Source of the DNA: Roseomonas sp.
Lineage (GTDB): Bacteria > Pseudomonadota > Alphaproteobacteria > Acetobacterales > Acetobacteraceae
Length of the DNA: 64,000 nucleotides
Assembly (NCBI GenBank): GCA_020249505.1
Contig: JADCFN010000021.1
Location: 1-64,000 of the forward strand
Direction of reading: 5' to 3'
Shown: one piece after another, positions 45,316-53,895 of the stretch
Layout: the number at the start of each line of letters is the position of its first letter
Position numbering within the stretch: position 1 is the stretch's first letter
Notes under the pieces: generated by a model
Told to the model about the DNA's origin: nothing
The model's database searches: none
What the model saw: the letters and a program-made list of their open reading frames with translations, nothing else
Translations under genes and position numbers: made by a program

Positions 45316-45654
45316 ATGAGCAACCCGGTTTTTGAACGTATCGAGGCCGATATCAAGGCGAACCCCGTTGTGCTGTTCATGAAGGGCACACCGGTTTTCC
45401 CGCAATGCGGCTTTTCCGCCCGCGTCGTGCAAATTCTTTCGCATATGGGCGTGCCCTTCAAGGGCGTGAATGTGCTTGAAGATATGGAAATCCGCGAAGG
45501 CATCAAGGAATTCACGAATTGGCCGACCATCCCGCAGCTTTATGTCAGCGGTGAATTCGTGGGCGGCTGCGATATCATTACCGAGATGTTCCAGTCCGGT
45601 GAGCTTTCCGGCCTGCTCAAGGAAAAGGGCGTGGCGCATAAGGCCGACGCTTGA
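45316..45654 (+). CDS. grxD: Grx4-type monothiol glutaredoxin
   Basis: A 112-residue monothiol glutaredoxin. The active site is CGFS starting at Cys31 ([10 protein letters not shown]). The glutathione-binding NWPTIPQLY and GGCDIITEM motifs follow. These proteins carry a glutathione-ligated 2Fe-2S cluster and pair with BolA. A run of three hairpins (45663-45745) separates it from tRNA-Ala. Confidence 0.96.
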   Translation: MSNPVFERIEADIKANPVVLFMKGTPVFPQCGFSARVVQILSHMGVPFKGVNVLEDMEIREGIKEFTNWPTIPQLYVSGEFVGGCDIITEMFQSGELSGLLKEKGVAHKADA

Positions 45655-45662
45655 GCCTGCGC

Positions 45663-45745
45663 GGCCCATATATGGGCCAAGTCTTGGCGTGATCCGGCCT
45701 TCAGGATCACGCTTGGCGCCTGCGCCGCTGAAGCGCACAGGCGCC
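45663..45745 (+). terminator. Three successive hairpins between grxD and tRNA-Ala
   Basis: First is a perfect 16-base palindrome, GGCCCATATATGGGCC (45663-45678). Second, GCGTGATCC (45687-45695) pairs with GGATCACGC (45704-45712). Third, GGCGCCTG (45715-45722) pairs with CAGGCGCC (45738-45745). None is followed by a T-run, so Rho-dependent or structural 3' ends are more likely than simple intrinsic termination. Confidence 0.5.
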
Positions 45746-45809
45746 GTGCTGACCCTGCCGCTGGCTTGACTTCCCGGCCGAGCTGGGGCACATCCCGCCG
45801 CCTTGGTGA

Positions 45810-45885
<76 letters not shown>

Positions 45886-45911
45886 TCTCCCATCCTGTAA
45901 GTGGTTTCTGC

Positions 45912-46880
45912 CTATTCCGGCTGAATGCCAGCCGCGGCTACAACCTCACGCCATTGCGGGATTTCCTGACGCAGCCGCGCTGCCAAAGGTGCTGGCCCAT
46001 TCAGCAGCAACTGCGAACCGCGATCCGCCATGCGCCGCGAAAGCTCGCTCTCCGGCGCGGCCAAGGGCGCCAATTCCGCCAACAGGCGCGCAATCGGTTC
46101 GGGCGGCATGGCTTTTGGCGCCATCAGTGCGAACCAGAAAGGGACGCTATACTGCGGCACTTGCTCAATGATAGCCGGCACATCGGCCAGCAATGGCGCA
46201 CGCGCCGTGCTGGTGACGCCAATCGGGCGGATCGTCCCGGCGCGCAAATGTTCCAGCGGGATCGAGACATCGGTGATGATGCTATCAATATCGCCAGCGA
46301 GCAGCGCATTCATCGCAAGCGTCGCACCGCGATAAGGCACATGCAGCAATTCAATCCCGGCACGCTGCATCAATAAAGCGCCGGCCAGATGCGTGGCGGA
46401 CCCAACCCCCGAACTGCCCCAGGAAACCTTACCCGGATTGGCTTTGGCGCGTGCGAGATAGGCCGCTAGATCTGGCGGTCCATTGGGCCGACCTGAAATC
46501 AAGAGCGGCGCATCTGTTACCAGCGTCACGGGTTGCAAATCCGTCAGCGGATCAAGCCCCGGATCGCGCCGCATGGCGGGCAGGGTTGCGATGGAGGAAG
46601 ACGTGATCAGGAAGCTGTGATTATCGGTGGCCTGCGCGACATATTGCGCGCCAAGCGAACCGCCCGCGCCGGCGCGGTGTTCATAGATCACCGGCTGACC
46701 CAGGCGCGGGGTCAGAAACTCCACCATGAAGCGTGCGGGAATATCCTGCGGCCCACCAGGCGCGAAGGGGCTGATCAGCCGCACGGGCCGATTGGGCCAG
46801 GCTTGGCCTTGCGCCAAGGCGGGCGCGGCAAGGCTTGCGCTGGCAACAGCAAAAAAGGCGCGACGTGTTGCAACTGACAT
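45912..46880 (-). CDS. Bug-family (TctC-like) periplasmic binding protein
   Basis: A 322-residue binding protein. ATG at 46880 (MSVATRRAFFAVASASLAAPALAQG) gives a clean signal peptide and has GGAAAGG upstream. Signature opening: WPNRPVRLISPFAPGGPQD; later YEHRAGAGGSLGAQ and LLHVPYRGATLAMN. Its start is 14 bases downstream of the dienelactone hydrolase stop, so the operon reads Bug, hydrolase, Bug. Ligand is likely a hydroxy acid or lactone product handled by that hydrolase. Confidence 0.9.
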   Translation of the reverse strand: MSVATRRAFFAVASASLAAPALAQGQAWPNRPVRLISPFAPGGPQDIPARFMVEFLTPRLGQPVIYEHRAGAGGSLGAQYVAQATDNHSFLITSSSIATLPAMRRDPGLDPLTDLQPVTLVTDAPLLISGRPNGPPDLAAYLARAKANPGKVSWGSSGVGSATHLAGALLMQRAGIELLHVPYRGATLAMNALLAGDIDSIITDVSIPLEHLRAGTIRPIGVTSTARAPLLADVPAIIEQVPQYSVPFWFALMAPKAMPPEPIARLLAELAPLAAPESELSRRMADRGSQLLLNGPAPLAARLRQEIPQWREVVAAAGIQPE

Positions 46881-46894
46881 GGCCTTGCCTTTCC

Positions 46895-47635
46895 TTATCC
46901 CAAACAACGCCGATAAAGCGCGATCAGCCTTTCCCAATGGCGCTCAGCCCCAGGCTTGTCGAAGCACCAGCGGCCGGGAAAGGCGAAGCCGTGATGCACG
47001 GCTGGATAGACTTCCAATTCTCCCTTGCCGCCTGAGGCTTCAAACAAGGCGCGCAATTCATCCACCATGGGCAGCGGCGCCAATTCATCATGCTCGGCGC
47101 AGGCGATATAGAGTTCAGCACTGCCTTGCCCCAGTGTCAGATGTGGGCTTTCCACCGCGTCACTCACCAGCCAGGTGCCATAATAGGAAGCGGCCGCCGT
47201 GATGCGACCAGGGTAGCGGGCCGCGGCGGCCAATGCGTAAGGCCCGCTCATGCAATAGCCATGCACACCAACCGGGCCGGGGCGCACGTGTTTTTGCTGG
47301 TCGAGGAAACCAAGCATGTCGGCGATATCTTCCATCACCGGCGGGATGGTCATTTTGGTGCGAATGGCGCGCATGCGGTCGCGTTCCGGGTCGCCCACGG
47401 TCAGCACGCCAGGGCCAAATTTGGAATCGCGGCCCGCGCGGTAATAAAGATTGGGCAGCACCACGTAATAGCCAGTCGCGGCCAGCCGCCGCGCCATGTC
47501 GTAAAGCTCCTCCCGAATGCCGGGCGCGTCCATCAGCATCAGCACGGCGGGAAAGGAGCCATTGCGTTCCGGATGACAGATAAAGCTTTCCATCGCGCCG
47601 GCGCGAGTTCGGATATCAATGATATGTTCGATCAT
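46895..47635 (-). CDS. Dienelactone hydrolase family protein
   Basis: A 246-residue alpha/beta hydrolase of the dienelactone hydrolase group. The nucleophile is Cys in VHGYCMSGPYAL (about 123-134); the acid is Asp in CAEHDELAP; the His is in VHHGFAFPGRW. Other marks are MLMDAPGIREELYDMARRLA and YVVLPNLYYR. It would open a lactone or ester ring. Flanked on both sides by Bug binding proteins (12 to 14 base gaps), indicating a three-gene uptake-and-hydrolysis operon. The true substrate is not evident. Confidence 0.85.
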   Translation of the reverse strand: MIEHIIDIRTRAGAMESFICHPERNGSFPAVLMLMDAPGIREELYDMARRLAATGYYVVLPNLYYRAGRDSKFGPGVLTVGDPERDRMRAIRTKMTIPPVMEDIADMLGFLDQQKHVRPGPVGVHGYCMSGPYALAAAARYPGRITAAASYYGTWLVSDAVESPHLTLGQGSAELYIACAEHDELAPLPMVDELRALFEASGGKGELEVYPAVHHGFAFPGRWCFDKPGAERHWERLIALYRRCLG

Positions 47636-47647
47636 GGTGTTGCCCTT

Positions 47648-48601
47648 TCAGTCCGCTTTCACGCCGGCAGCGCGGATAACCTCGGCCCAGGATTGCAGAT
47701 CGGCGGCGATACGGCGATTAAAGGTCGCCATATCCTCGAAATTTGGCGTCAGGCCGGAATCGAGCAGCCTTTGCCGGAAGGTTGGGTTTTCCAGGCCTTT
47801 GCGGATGGCCTCCACCCAGGCGCGCGCTGCATCGGCGGTGATGGCGCGCGGGCCACAGAGGCCGAACCAACCAGCCATTTCAAGCCCTGGCACCCAATCA
47901 GAAATCGGGCGCGCCTGCGGAAACAGGGGCGAACCCGCATTATCGCCCAGCGCCAGCAGGCGTAGCTCGCCACCCTGAATCTGGCGCATCACATCGCCGA
48001 GATTCGTGATCATGAAATCCGCACGCCCGCCAAGAATATCTACGACCGCGGGCGTCGCACCACGATACGGGATATGCACAATATCAAGCCCGGTCTTGGA
48101 CTTCAGCAATTCCACGGAAAGATGCTGCGCCGAACCAACGCCCGCAGAGGCGTAAGATAACCCGCCCGGCTTGGCGCGCGCGGCGGCGAGCAAGCCAGCC
48201 ATATCCTTATGCGGCCCGTTGGCCGCGACCACGAGGCCATAGGTGGACAGCGCCACATTGGCGATGCCGGTCATTTCCGTGCGCGGATCAACCGGCAGGC
48301 TGGCGCCGGGCAGATTGGGCGTAATGGTCATGGTGCCCATCGGGCATTGCAGCACGGTGCCGCCATCCGGCGCGCTGCGCGCGACCAATTCCGCAGCGAT
48401 AAGCCCATTGGCACCGGTGCGGTTTTCGACAACGCCACGCGCGGGCAGATGTGGCGCGGCGTATTCGGCAATGAAGCGGGCCATCAAATCACCAGCACCG
48501 CCGGCGGCGAAGCCGCTGATGACACGCACGGTGCGGTCCTGCGCCATGGCAGGGCCGGAAAGGGTGAGGGCAGCAAGACCAGCAAGCAGCAAATGACGCA
48601 T
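47648..48601 (-). CDS. Bug-family (TctC-like) periplasmic binding protein
   Basis: A 317-residue binding protein. ATG at 48601 (MRHLLLAGLAALTLSGPAMAQD) has GGGAGGAAC before it and gives a signal peptide of about 21 residues. The signature departs from the others: RTVRVISGFAAGGAGDLMARF lacks the usual P-x-R-P-I start. Later: VVENRTGANGLIAAEL, SAGVGSAQHLSVELLKSK and VHIPYRGATPAVVD. First gene of the Bug-hydrolase-Bug group; it follows rsmD after 29 bases on the same strand and may be partly co-transcribed with it. Confidence 0.89.
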   Translation of the reverse strand: MRHLLLAGLAALTLSGPAMAQDRTVRVISGFAAGGAGDLMARFIAEYAAPHLPARGVVENRTGANGLIAAELVARSAPDGGTVLQCPMGTMTITPNLPGASLPVDPRTEMTGIANVALSTYGLVVAANGPHKDMAGLLAAARAKPGGLSYASAGVGSAQHLSVELLKSKTGLDIVHIPYRGATPAVVDILGGRADFMITNLGDVMRQIQGGELRLLALGDNAGSPLFPQARPISDWVPGLEMAGWFGLCGPRAITADAARAWVEAIRKGLENPTFRQRLLDSGLTPNFEDMATFNRRIAADLQSWAEVIRAAGVKAD

Positions 48602-48630
48602 GTTTGTTCCTCCCATTTTAAGGGAGCGTA

Positions 48631-49212
48631 TCAGGATGCGGGCGCGCCGCAATCCGGCAGGGCACGCAAGGCAGAAAGCCGTGCAGCGCCATGATCACGC
48701 GTGGAAAGCACCTCGAAACCGGGCGATATTGCGTTTTCCTCATCGCGCCCTGTCTCCGCAATGATCAGCGCGCCGGGCGCGATCCAGCCCTTGGCCTGCA
48801 AGGCGGCAAGGGCGCGCGGCACCAACCCCTTGCCATAGGGCGGATCCAGAAACACCAGGCTGCAGGGCGCGGCAGCGATGGGGGTCGCGGTCACATCACC
48901 AGCAATCACGCGACAGGCGTCTTCTGCCTTGCAGCCAGCGATATTCGCACGCAAGGCGGCAAGGGCGGCGCGATCCTGTTCCATGAAAAAGACCCGCGCC
49001 GCGCCGCGCGACAAAGCCTCAAGCCCCATGGCGCCGGTGCCGGCGAAGCCATCAAGCACCGTCGCGTTTTCCACCACAGAACGCCCGGCCCAGGGTGCAT
49101 GCCAAAGCTGGTCGAATATCGCCTGCCGGGCGCGATCACTGGTCGGGCGCGTGGCAAGACCCGGCGGCGCAACAAGCGCGCGCCCCTTCCAGCGCCCAGC
49201 AATGATGCGCAT
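48631..49212 (-). CDS. rsmD: 16S rRNA (guanine(966)-N(2))-methyltransferase
   Basis: A 193-residue SAM-dependent methyltransferase acting on m2G966 of 16S rRNA. Visible: MRIIAGRWKGRAL at the N-terminus, the SAM motif LDGFAGTGAMGLEALSRGA (about 52-70), and catalytic DPPYGKGLV (about 125-133). Its start overlaps the rluB stop by one base, giving a GATase-rluB-rsmD run. Confidence 0.94.
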   Translation of the reverse strand: MRIIAGRWKGRALVAPPGLATRPTSDRARQAIFDQLWHAPWAGRSVVENATVLDGFAGTGAMGLEALSRGAARVFFMEQDRAALAALRANIAGCKAEDACRVIAGDVTATPIAAAPCSLVFLDPPYGKGLVPRALAALQAKGWIAPGALIIAETGRDEENAISPGFEVLSTRDHGAARLSALRALPDCGAPAS

Positions 49213-50084
49213 CAGCCCTTGCCGCGGCGCGGCGTTTGCGGCCCGGCATGGCGCGCGCGGGGGGTGCGTTGCGGTTTGGCGGCCTCGGCTTCCGATGCTT
49301 CTGGTTCCGCTACGGCTTCGCGCCCGCGCTTTGGTGCATCCAGGCCCAATTGCTCGCGCAATACCTTGGCATTCACTTCTTCCGCCGCGCCGCGCGGCAG
49401 GGAGCCCAATTGGAAGGGACCATAGGCAGTGCGAATCAGGCGCGTCACCGCCAGTTCAAGATGCGCCATCACTTTGCGTACTTCGCGATTCTTGCCTTCG
49501 CGCAGCGCCACGGTCAGCCAGGCATTGGTGCCCATGCGCGCATCCAGCCCCGCTTCGATGGGGCCATAAGCCACACCATCCACCGTGACCCCGCGCGCGA
49601 GGGCCGCCAAGGCGCGTTCATTCACCTTGCCATGCACGCGCACGCGATAACGGCGCAGCCAGCCATTGGCCGGCAATTCCAGTTTGCGCGCCAGCGCGCC
49701 ATCATTGGTCAGCAGCAGCAGGCCTTCGCTGGTGAGATCAAGCCGCCCGACCGAAACCAGCCGCGGCAGGCCCTGCGGCAGATTGGCGAATACCGTGGGC
49801 CGGCCTTCCGGGTCGCGATGCGTCGTCACAAAGCCGGTTGGCTTGTGATAGCGAAACAGCCGCGTGCGTTCGGGCATGGCGATGGGCTTGCCATTCACGC
49901 TGATCGCATCACCCGGTGAGACGAAAGTGGCGGGGCTGGTCACGAGCTTGCCGCCAAGGCGCACCAGCCCTTCTGCGATCAGCTTTTCCACATCGCGGCG
50001 AGAAGCCACACCGGCGCGGGCCAGGAATTTCGCAATGCGTTCGCCGCGCGGGCCTTCGGCTTCGGCTTCATCTTCGGTGCTCAT
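49212..50084 (-). CDS. RsuA/RluB-family pseudouridine synthase
   Basis: A 290-residue rRNA pseudouridine synthase. The N-terminal S4 RNA-binding domain (RIAKFLARAGVASRRDVEKLI) is followed by the catalytic domain with the active-site Asp in SVGRLDLTSEGLLLLTNDG (about 95-113). Members modify large (RluB, RluE/F) or small (RsuA) rRNA; RluB is most likely by the S4 arrangement. The last 50 residues are charged and low complexity (GREAVAEPEASEAEAAKPQ). Starts within four bases of the preceding amidotransferase. Confidence 0.92.
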   Translation of the reverse strand: MSTEDEAEAEGPRGERIAKFLARAGVASRRDVEKLIAEGLVRLGGKLVTSPATFVSPGDAISVNGKPIAMPERTRLFRYHKPTGFVTTHRDPEGRPTVFANLPQGLPRLVSVGRLDLTSEGLLLLTNDGALARKLELPANGWLRRYRVRVHGKVNERALAALARGVTVDGVAYGPIEAGLDARMGTNAWLTVALREGKNREVRKVMAHLELAVTRLIRTAYGPFQLGSLPRGAAEEVNAKVLREQLGLDAPKRGREAVAEPEASEAEAAKPQRTPRARHAGPQTPRRGKG

Positions 50085-50797
50085 GCGCGGCAGGCCGCGA
50101 TGAAAGCGCGGAATATCGCAGGATCATCGGGATCAACGGCATATTCAGGGTGCCATTGCACGCCAAGCGCGAAGCGGTAGCCGGGATGTTCAATACCCTC
50201 GATCACACCATCAGGCGCGAGCGCATTGACCACGCCGCCATCGCCAATACTCGCCACCGCCTGGTGATGGGCGGAATTCACCGCCATGCGCGGCTTGCCG
50301 ATGATGCGCGACAGCAAGGTGCCCTCAGCAATGGTCACCTCATGCCCCGGTTCCGTGCGCGGATTGGGTTGTTCATGCGCCAAAGCGCCCGGCACCTCAT
50401 CCGGGATGTGCTGAATAAGGCGCCCACCAAGCGCCACCGCGAGCAATTGCTGCCCGCCGCAAATCCCAAGCACGGGCTTGTCGCGCGCCAAGGCCGCGCG
50501 CGTCGCGGCCATTTCGAAATCCGTCCGCCCTGGCTTCAGCGTGACTTTCGGGTGCGGCGCGCCGCCGCCCCAAAGTGCTGGGTCAACATCAAAGGCGCCG
50601 CCGGTCACCATCAGCCCATCCACCTCCGCCAGATAGGCTTCCGCCATTTCGGGGTGATGGGGCAGCGCCACGGGCAAGCCCCCAGCGGCAACAATGGCCG
50701 AGAAGTAATTCCGCCGCAGCGCATACCAGGGCAGCTTGGACCAGCCGCCGGCCTCTTCGGAATCGAGGGTCACACCAATCAGGGGAAGGGATCGCAT
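50081..50797 (-). CDS. Class I glutamine amidotransferase (gamma-glutamyl-GABA hydrolase type)
   Basis: A 238-residue peptidase C26 family protein. Catalytic Cys is in LGICGGQQLLAVALGG (about 104-119), and the His in ALGVQWHPEYAVD (about 214-226). It begins MRSLPLIGVTLDSEEAGG, as in PuuD-like gamma-glutamyl hydrolases of polyamine or related catabolism. Overlaps the rluB start by four bases. It is also next to the urate genes, which carry an unrelated protein sharing the name PuuD. Confidence 0.87.
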   Translation of the reverse strand: MRSLPLIGVTLDSEEAGGWSKLPWYALRRNYFSAIVAAGGLPVALPHHPEMAEAYLAEVDGLMVTGGAFDVDPALWGGGAPHPKVTLKPGRTDFEMAATRAALARDKPVLGICGGQQLLAVALGGRLIQHIPDEVPGALAHEQPNPRTEPGHEVTIAEGTLLSRIIGKPRMAVNSAHHQAVASIGDGGVVNALAPDGVIEGIEHPGYRFALGVQWHPEYAVDPDDPAIFRAFIAACRA

Positions 50798-50950
50798 GGC
50801 GCAGCTTTAGGGTATTTCGGGGGTAAAGGAAAACGCGCGCCGTCATCTGCTCGCCGCGTTCGGACCGGATCACACAACAAGGTCACGGTCATTCGCGCTT
50901 GCCTGTGAGAGCCAGATTTTCGAGCGAGGGCGGGTTAGACCAAATTCCGC

Positions 50951-51313
50951 TCAAGACCCGCGATAGGTCGCGTAGCTCCAAGGCGAACAAAGCAGCGGCA
51001 CATGGTAATGCCCCTGATCCGCCATCAGCCCAACCGCAAGGGTCACCACATCCAAAAATGGCACCTCCGCCCCCTGGCCGCGGGCGCGGAAATACTCCGC
51101 CACCGCAAAGCGCAATTCATAGCGCCCGGGCTGAAATTCAGCCGCGCTCATCATCGGGCCATCGGTGCGGCCATCGGCATTGGTGCGCCGCGTGGTCACC
51201 AAAACCGGCGCGGGGTCCATGCGCCAAAGCTCCACCGCCATGCCCTCGGCCGGGATGCCCTCGGCCGTGTTCAGGACATGCGTTGAAAGGGAACCGGGTC
51301 CGCTGCGGGCCAT
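50951..51313 (-). CDS. uraH: 5-hydroxyisourate hydrolase
   Basis: A 120-residue transthyretin-like enzyme that opens 5-hydroxyisourate, the unstable product of urate oxidation, to OHCU. N-terminal LSTHVLNTAEGIPAEGMAVELW holds the first catalytic His; the C-terminal signature YRGS is intact (SYATYRGS). It follows puuD by 13 bases on the same strand. The next step, OHCU decarboxylase (uraD), is not in the window. Confidence 0.95.
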   Translation of the reverse strand: MARSGPGSLSTHVLNTAEGIPAEGMAVELWRMDPAPVLVTTRRTNADGRTDGPMMSAAEFQPGRYELRFAVAEYFRARGQGAEVPFLDVVTLAVGLMADQGHYHVPLLCSPWSYATYRGS

Positions 51314-51326
51314 GGGGGATTCTCCT

Positions 51327-52511
51327 TCAATCCAGGGGTGCGCCGGCGGCGACCCAGGCGATCAGCTTGGCGCGTTGCTCCGCCGTCATCTCCGTCATAT
51401 TGCCGGGGGGCATGGCTTCGGTCTGCACCTGCTGGCGCATGGCGGCCGCCCAGCGGCGGATTTGCGCCGGGGTTTCCATGATCACGCCCTTGGGCGCCAC
51501 CGCAATGCCCTCAAAACTCGGCCGGGCGGCATGGCAGCTTGCGCAATGGGCGGCGACGATGGCCTGAACTTCCGTGAAGGCGGGAACCTCGGCGGTGGCG
51601 AAATCGCGCTTGCCGGATTGCACGATGAAAAACGCCGCGACCATGGCCGCCACCGCGCCGGCGGGCAGCCACAGCGCATCCCGCCCCTGTTGGCGCAGCA
51701 CGAAGAATTGCCGCACCAAGGCGCCGGCCAAGCCAATCACCAGCAGGATCAGCCAGTTCAGCGGGTGCTGCCAGGTCATGGGGTAATGGGGCGAGATCAT
51801 GATGAACAGCACAGGCAGCGTCAGATAGGTGTTATGCACGCTCCGCTGCTTGCCCCAGCGGCCATATTTCGGATCGGGCGTGGCGCCGGCACTCATGGCC
51901 GCGACCATTTTGCGCTGGCCCGGGATGATCACCATGGCGACATTGGCGACCATGATGGTGCCAGTCATGGCTCCCACCTGCAAAAACGCCCCGCGGCCCG
52001 AGAAGACCTGGCAGGACACATAAGCCACCACCGCCAGCGCCACGGCGCCGATCACGCCCAATAGCGCCTCATTTTCCCCAAGCTTGGATCGGCAGACCAG
52101 GTCATAGGCGACCCAGCCGCCCACCAGCATGGCGGCGCTGATGCCAATGGCCTGCCAGGGGGAAAGGGGCATCACGGCGGGGTCAATCAGGTAGCTGGAA
52201 GCCTGGCCCCAATAGATCAGCACAAAAAGCGCAAAGCCGCTGATCCAGGTCCAATAGGCTTCCCATTTGAACCAATGGAGCTTTTCCGGCAGCTTTTCGG
52301 GTGCGAGGATGTATTTGCGCTTGTAGTAGAAACCCCCTCCATGGATCGCCCATTGCTCACCGCGCACCAGCGGGTTCTTGTCCGCCGGCGGGTCAAGCTG
52401 ATTGTCCAAGGAAATGAAATAGAAGGACGCCCCGATCCAGGCGATGCCGGTGATCAGGTGCAGCCAGCGTATGGCCAAATTGACCCATTCGGAAAGGGCG
52501 GCGAAATCCAT
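51327..52511 (-). CDS. puuD: Membrane urate hydroxylase PuuD with cytochrome c domain
   Basis: A 394-residue protein. ATG at 52511 gives MDFAALSEWVNLAIRWLHLITGIAWIG in outline. Eight or so hydrophobic segments run from about residue 10 to 300 (DUF989/urate oxidase N-type domain with HLITGIAWIGASF and HGGGFYYKRKY), then a C-terminal haem c domain with CASCH (about 325-329) and a distal Met candidate in MPPGNMTEM. This is the cytochrome-linked urate oxidase of proteobacteria that feeds electrons to the respiratory chain instead of making hydrogen peroxide. Operon puuD-uraH. Confidence 0.94.
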   Translation of the reverse strand: MDFAALSEWVNLAIRWLHLITGIAWIGASFYFISLDNQLDPPADKNPLVRGEQWAIHGGGFYYKRKYILAPEKLPEKLHWFKWEAYWTWISGFALFVLIYWGQASSYLIDPAVMPLSPWQAIGISAAMLVGGWVAYDLVCRSKLGENEALLGVIGAVALAVVAYVSCQVFSGRGAFLQVGAMTGTIMVANVAMVIIPGQRKMVAAMSAGATPDPKYGRWGKQRSVHNTYLTLPVLFIMISPHYPMTWQHPLNWLILLVIGLAGALVRQFFVLRQQGRDALWLPAGAVAAMVAAFFIVQSGKRDFATAEVPAFTEVQAIVAAHCASCHAARPSFEGIAVAPKGVIMETPAQIRRWAAAMRQQVQTEAMPPGNMTEMTAEQRAKLIAWVAAGAPLD

Positions 52512-52644
52512 CGGTAATCCCAGGAAAAGGGCTTCTGTTGCAGCGCCACAATGCGTCGCAAGATGCGATGACGGCAAGGGCTAAGCCGCTCTGGGCGGAT
52601 TTACCCTTGAAACCGGGCCGAATGAGGCGCAGGAACCGGCCCCC

Positions 52645-53895
52645 ATGAGCCCCACCCGCCTCTCCCTCCCCAAGGACAAGATCAAGATCCTGTTGCTTGA
52701 GGGTATTTCCGATAGCGCTGTCGAGCTGCTGGCCGATGCTGGCTATCGTTCCGTCAAACGCGAAACCAAGGCGCTGGATGGCCCGGTGCTGGCGCGCGCG
52801 CTGAAGGGCGTGCATGTGCTTGGCATCCGGTCCCGCACCCAGGTGACCGAGGAAGTGCTGGCGGCGGCGGATCGGCTGATCACCATTGGCTGCTTTTGCA
52901 TCGGCACCAATCAGGTGGCCCTGGAAGCGGCGGCTTCGCGCGGCATTCCGGTATTCAATGCGCCGTTTTCCAATACGCGGTCGGTTGCGGAACTGACGCT
53001 TGGCGAAATCATCATGATGATGCGCGGCGTCTTCCCGAAATCCAATGCGGCGCATCGTGGGGAATGGGACAAATCGGCAGCGAATAGCTGGGAAGTGCGC
53101 GGCAAGACGCTTGGTATTATCGGCTATGGCAATATCGGTGCGCAGCTTTCGGTGCTGGCGGAAGCTTTCGGCATGCGCGTGATCTATTTTGATCACACGA
53201 CCAAGCTGCCGCATGGCAATGCGCAGCCCATGCCAAGCCTGCATGCGCTGCTGGCCGAATCCGATGCGGTCACGGTGCATGTGCCCGAAACTGCCGAGAC
53301 CATGGGCATGATTGGCGAAGCTGAAATTCGCGCCATGAAGCCCGGTGCCGTTTTCGTGAATAATGCGCGCGGCACGGTGGTTGATCTGGAAGCACTCGCG
53401 CGTGCGATGAAGGATGGCCATGTGTTAGGCGCGGCGGTGGATGTTTTCCCCGTGGAGCCATCGCGCAATGGGGAGGCGTTTGTCTCTCCGTTGCAGGGCC
53501 TGCCGAATGCGATTTTGACACCGCATATCGGTGGCAGCACCGGGGAAGCGCAATCGCGCATCGGCCAGGAAGTGGCGCGGAAGTTGATCGATTTTTCAGA
53601 TACGGCGGCGACGTTTGGCGCGGTGAATTTCCCGCAGGTGCAATTGCCGGCGCGGCCATCGGGCGCGCGGTGGACTCATGCGCATCGGGACACGCCGGGG
53701 ATGCTTTCGCGCATCAATGAGATTTTCGGCCGGCGCAGCTTGAACATCTCGGCGCAGTATCTGCAGACGGCGGGCAATATCGGCTATCTGGTGATTGACA
53801 GTGCCGAGGCGCGGAAAGAGGCCGAGGAGATTCTGGCTGAATTGCGCGAATTGCCCGGCACGATCCGCGCGCGATTGATCTACGAACGCCATTGA
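52645..53895 (+). CDS. serA: D-3-phosphoglycerate dehydrogenase
   Basis: A 416-residue short-form phosphoglycerate dehydrogenase with C-terminal ACT domain. The Rossmann motif is GIIGYGNIGAQLS (about 153-165), catalytic Arg in NNARGTVVDLEA, His-Glu pair in TPHIGGSTGEAQ. The C-terminal LSRINEIFGRRSLNI fits an ACT regulatory domain that senses serine. Starts 133 bases from the divergent puuD. Its stop overlaps the next start (TTGA). Confidence 0.95.
   Translation: MSPTRLSLPKDKIKILLLEGISDSAVELLADAGYRSVKRETKALDGPVLARALKGVHVLGIRSRTQVTEEVLAAADRLITIGCFCIGTNQVALEAAASRGIPVFNAPFSNTRSVAELTLGEIIMMMRGVFPKSNAAHRGEWDKSAANSWEVRGKTLGIIGYGNIGAQLSVLAEAFGMRVIYFDHTTKLPHGNAQPMPSLHALLAESDAVTVHVPETAETMGMIGEAEIRAMKPGAVFVNNARGTVVDLEALARAMKDGHVLGAAVDVFPVEPSRNGEAFVSPLQGLPNAILTPHIGGSTGEAQSRIGQEVARKLIDFSDTAATFGAVNFPQVQLPARPSGARWTHAHRDTPGMLSRINEIFGRRSLNISAQYLQTAGNIGYLVIDSAEARKEAEEILAELRELPGTIRARLIYERH

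Noticed and set aside
45663..45678. 16-base perfect palindrome as a protein operator
   Set aside because: It is one of three consecutive hairpins just after grxD, so an RNA 3' structure is simpler; there is no promoter next to it.
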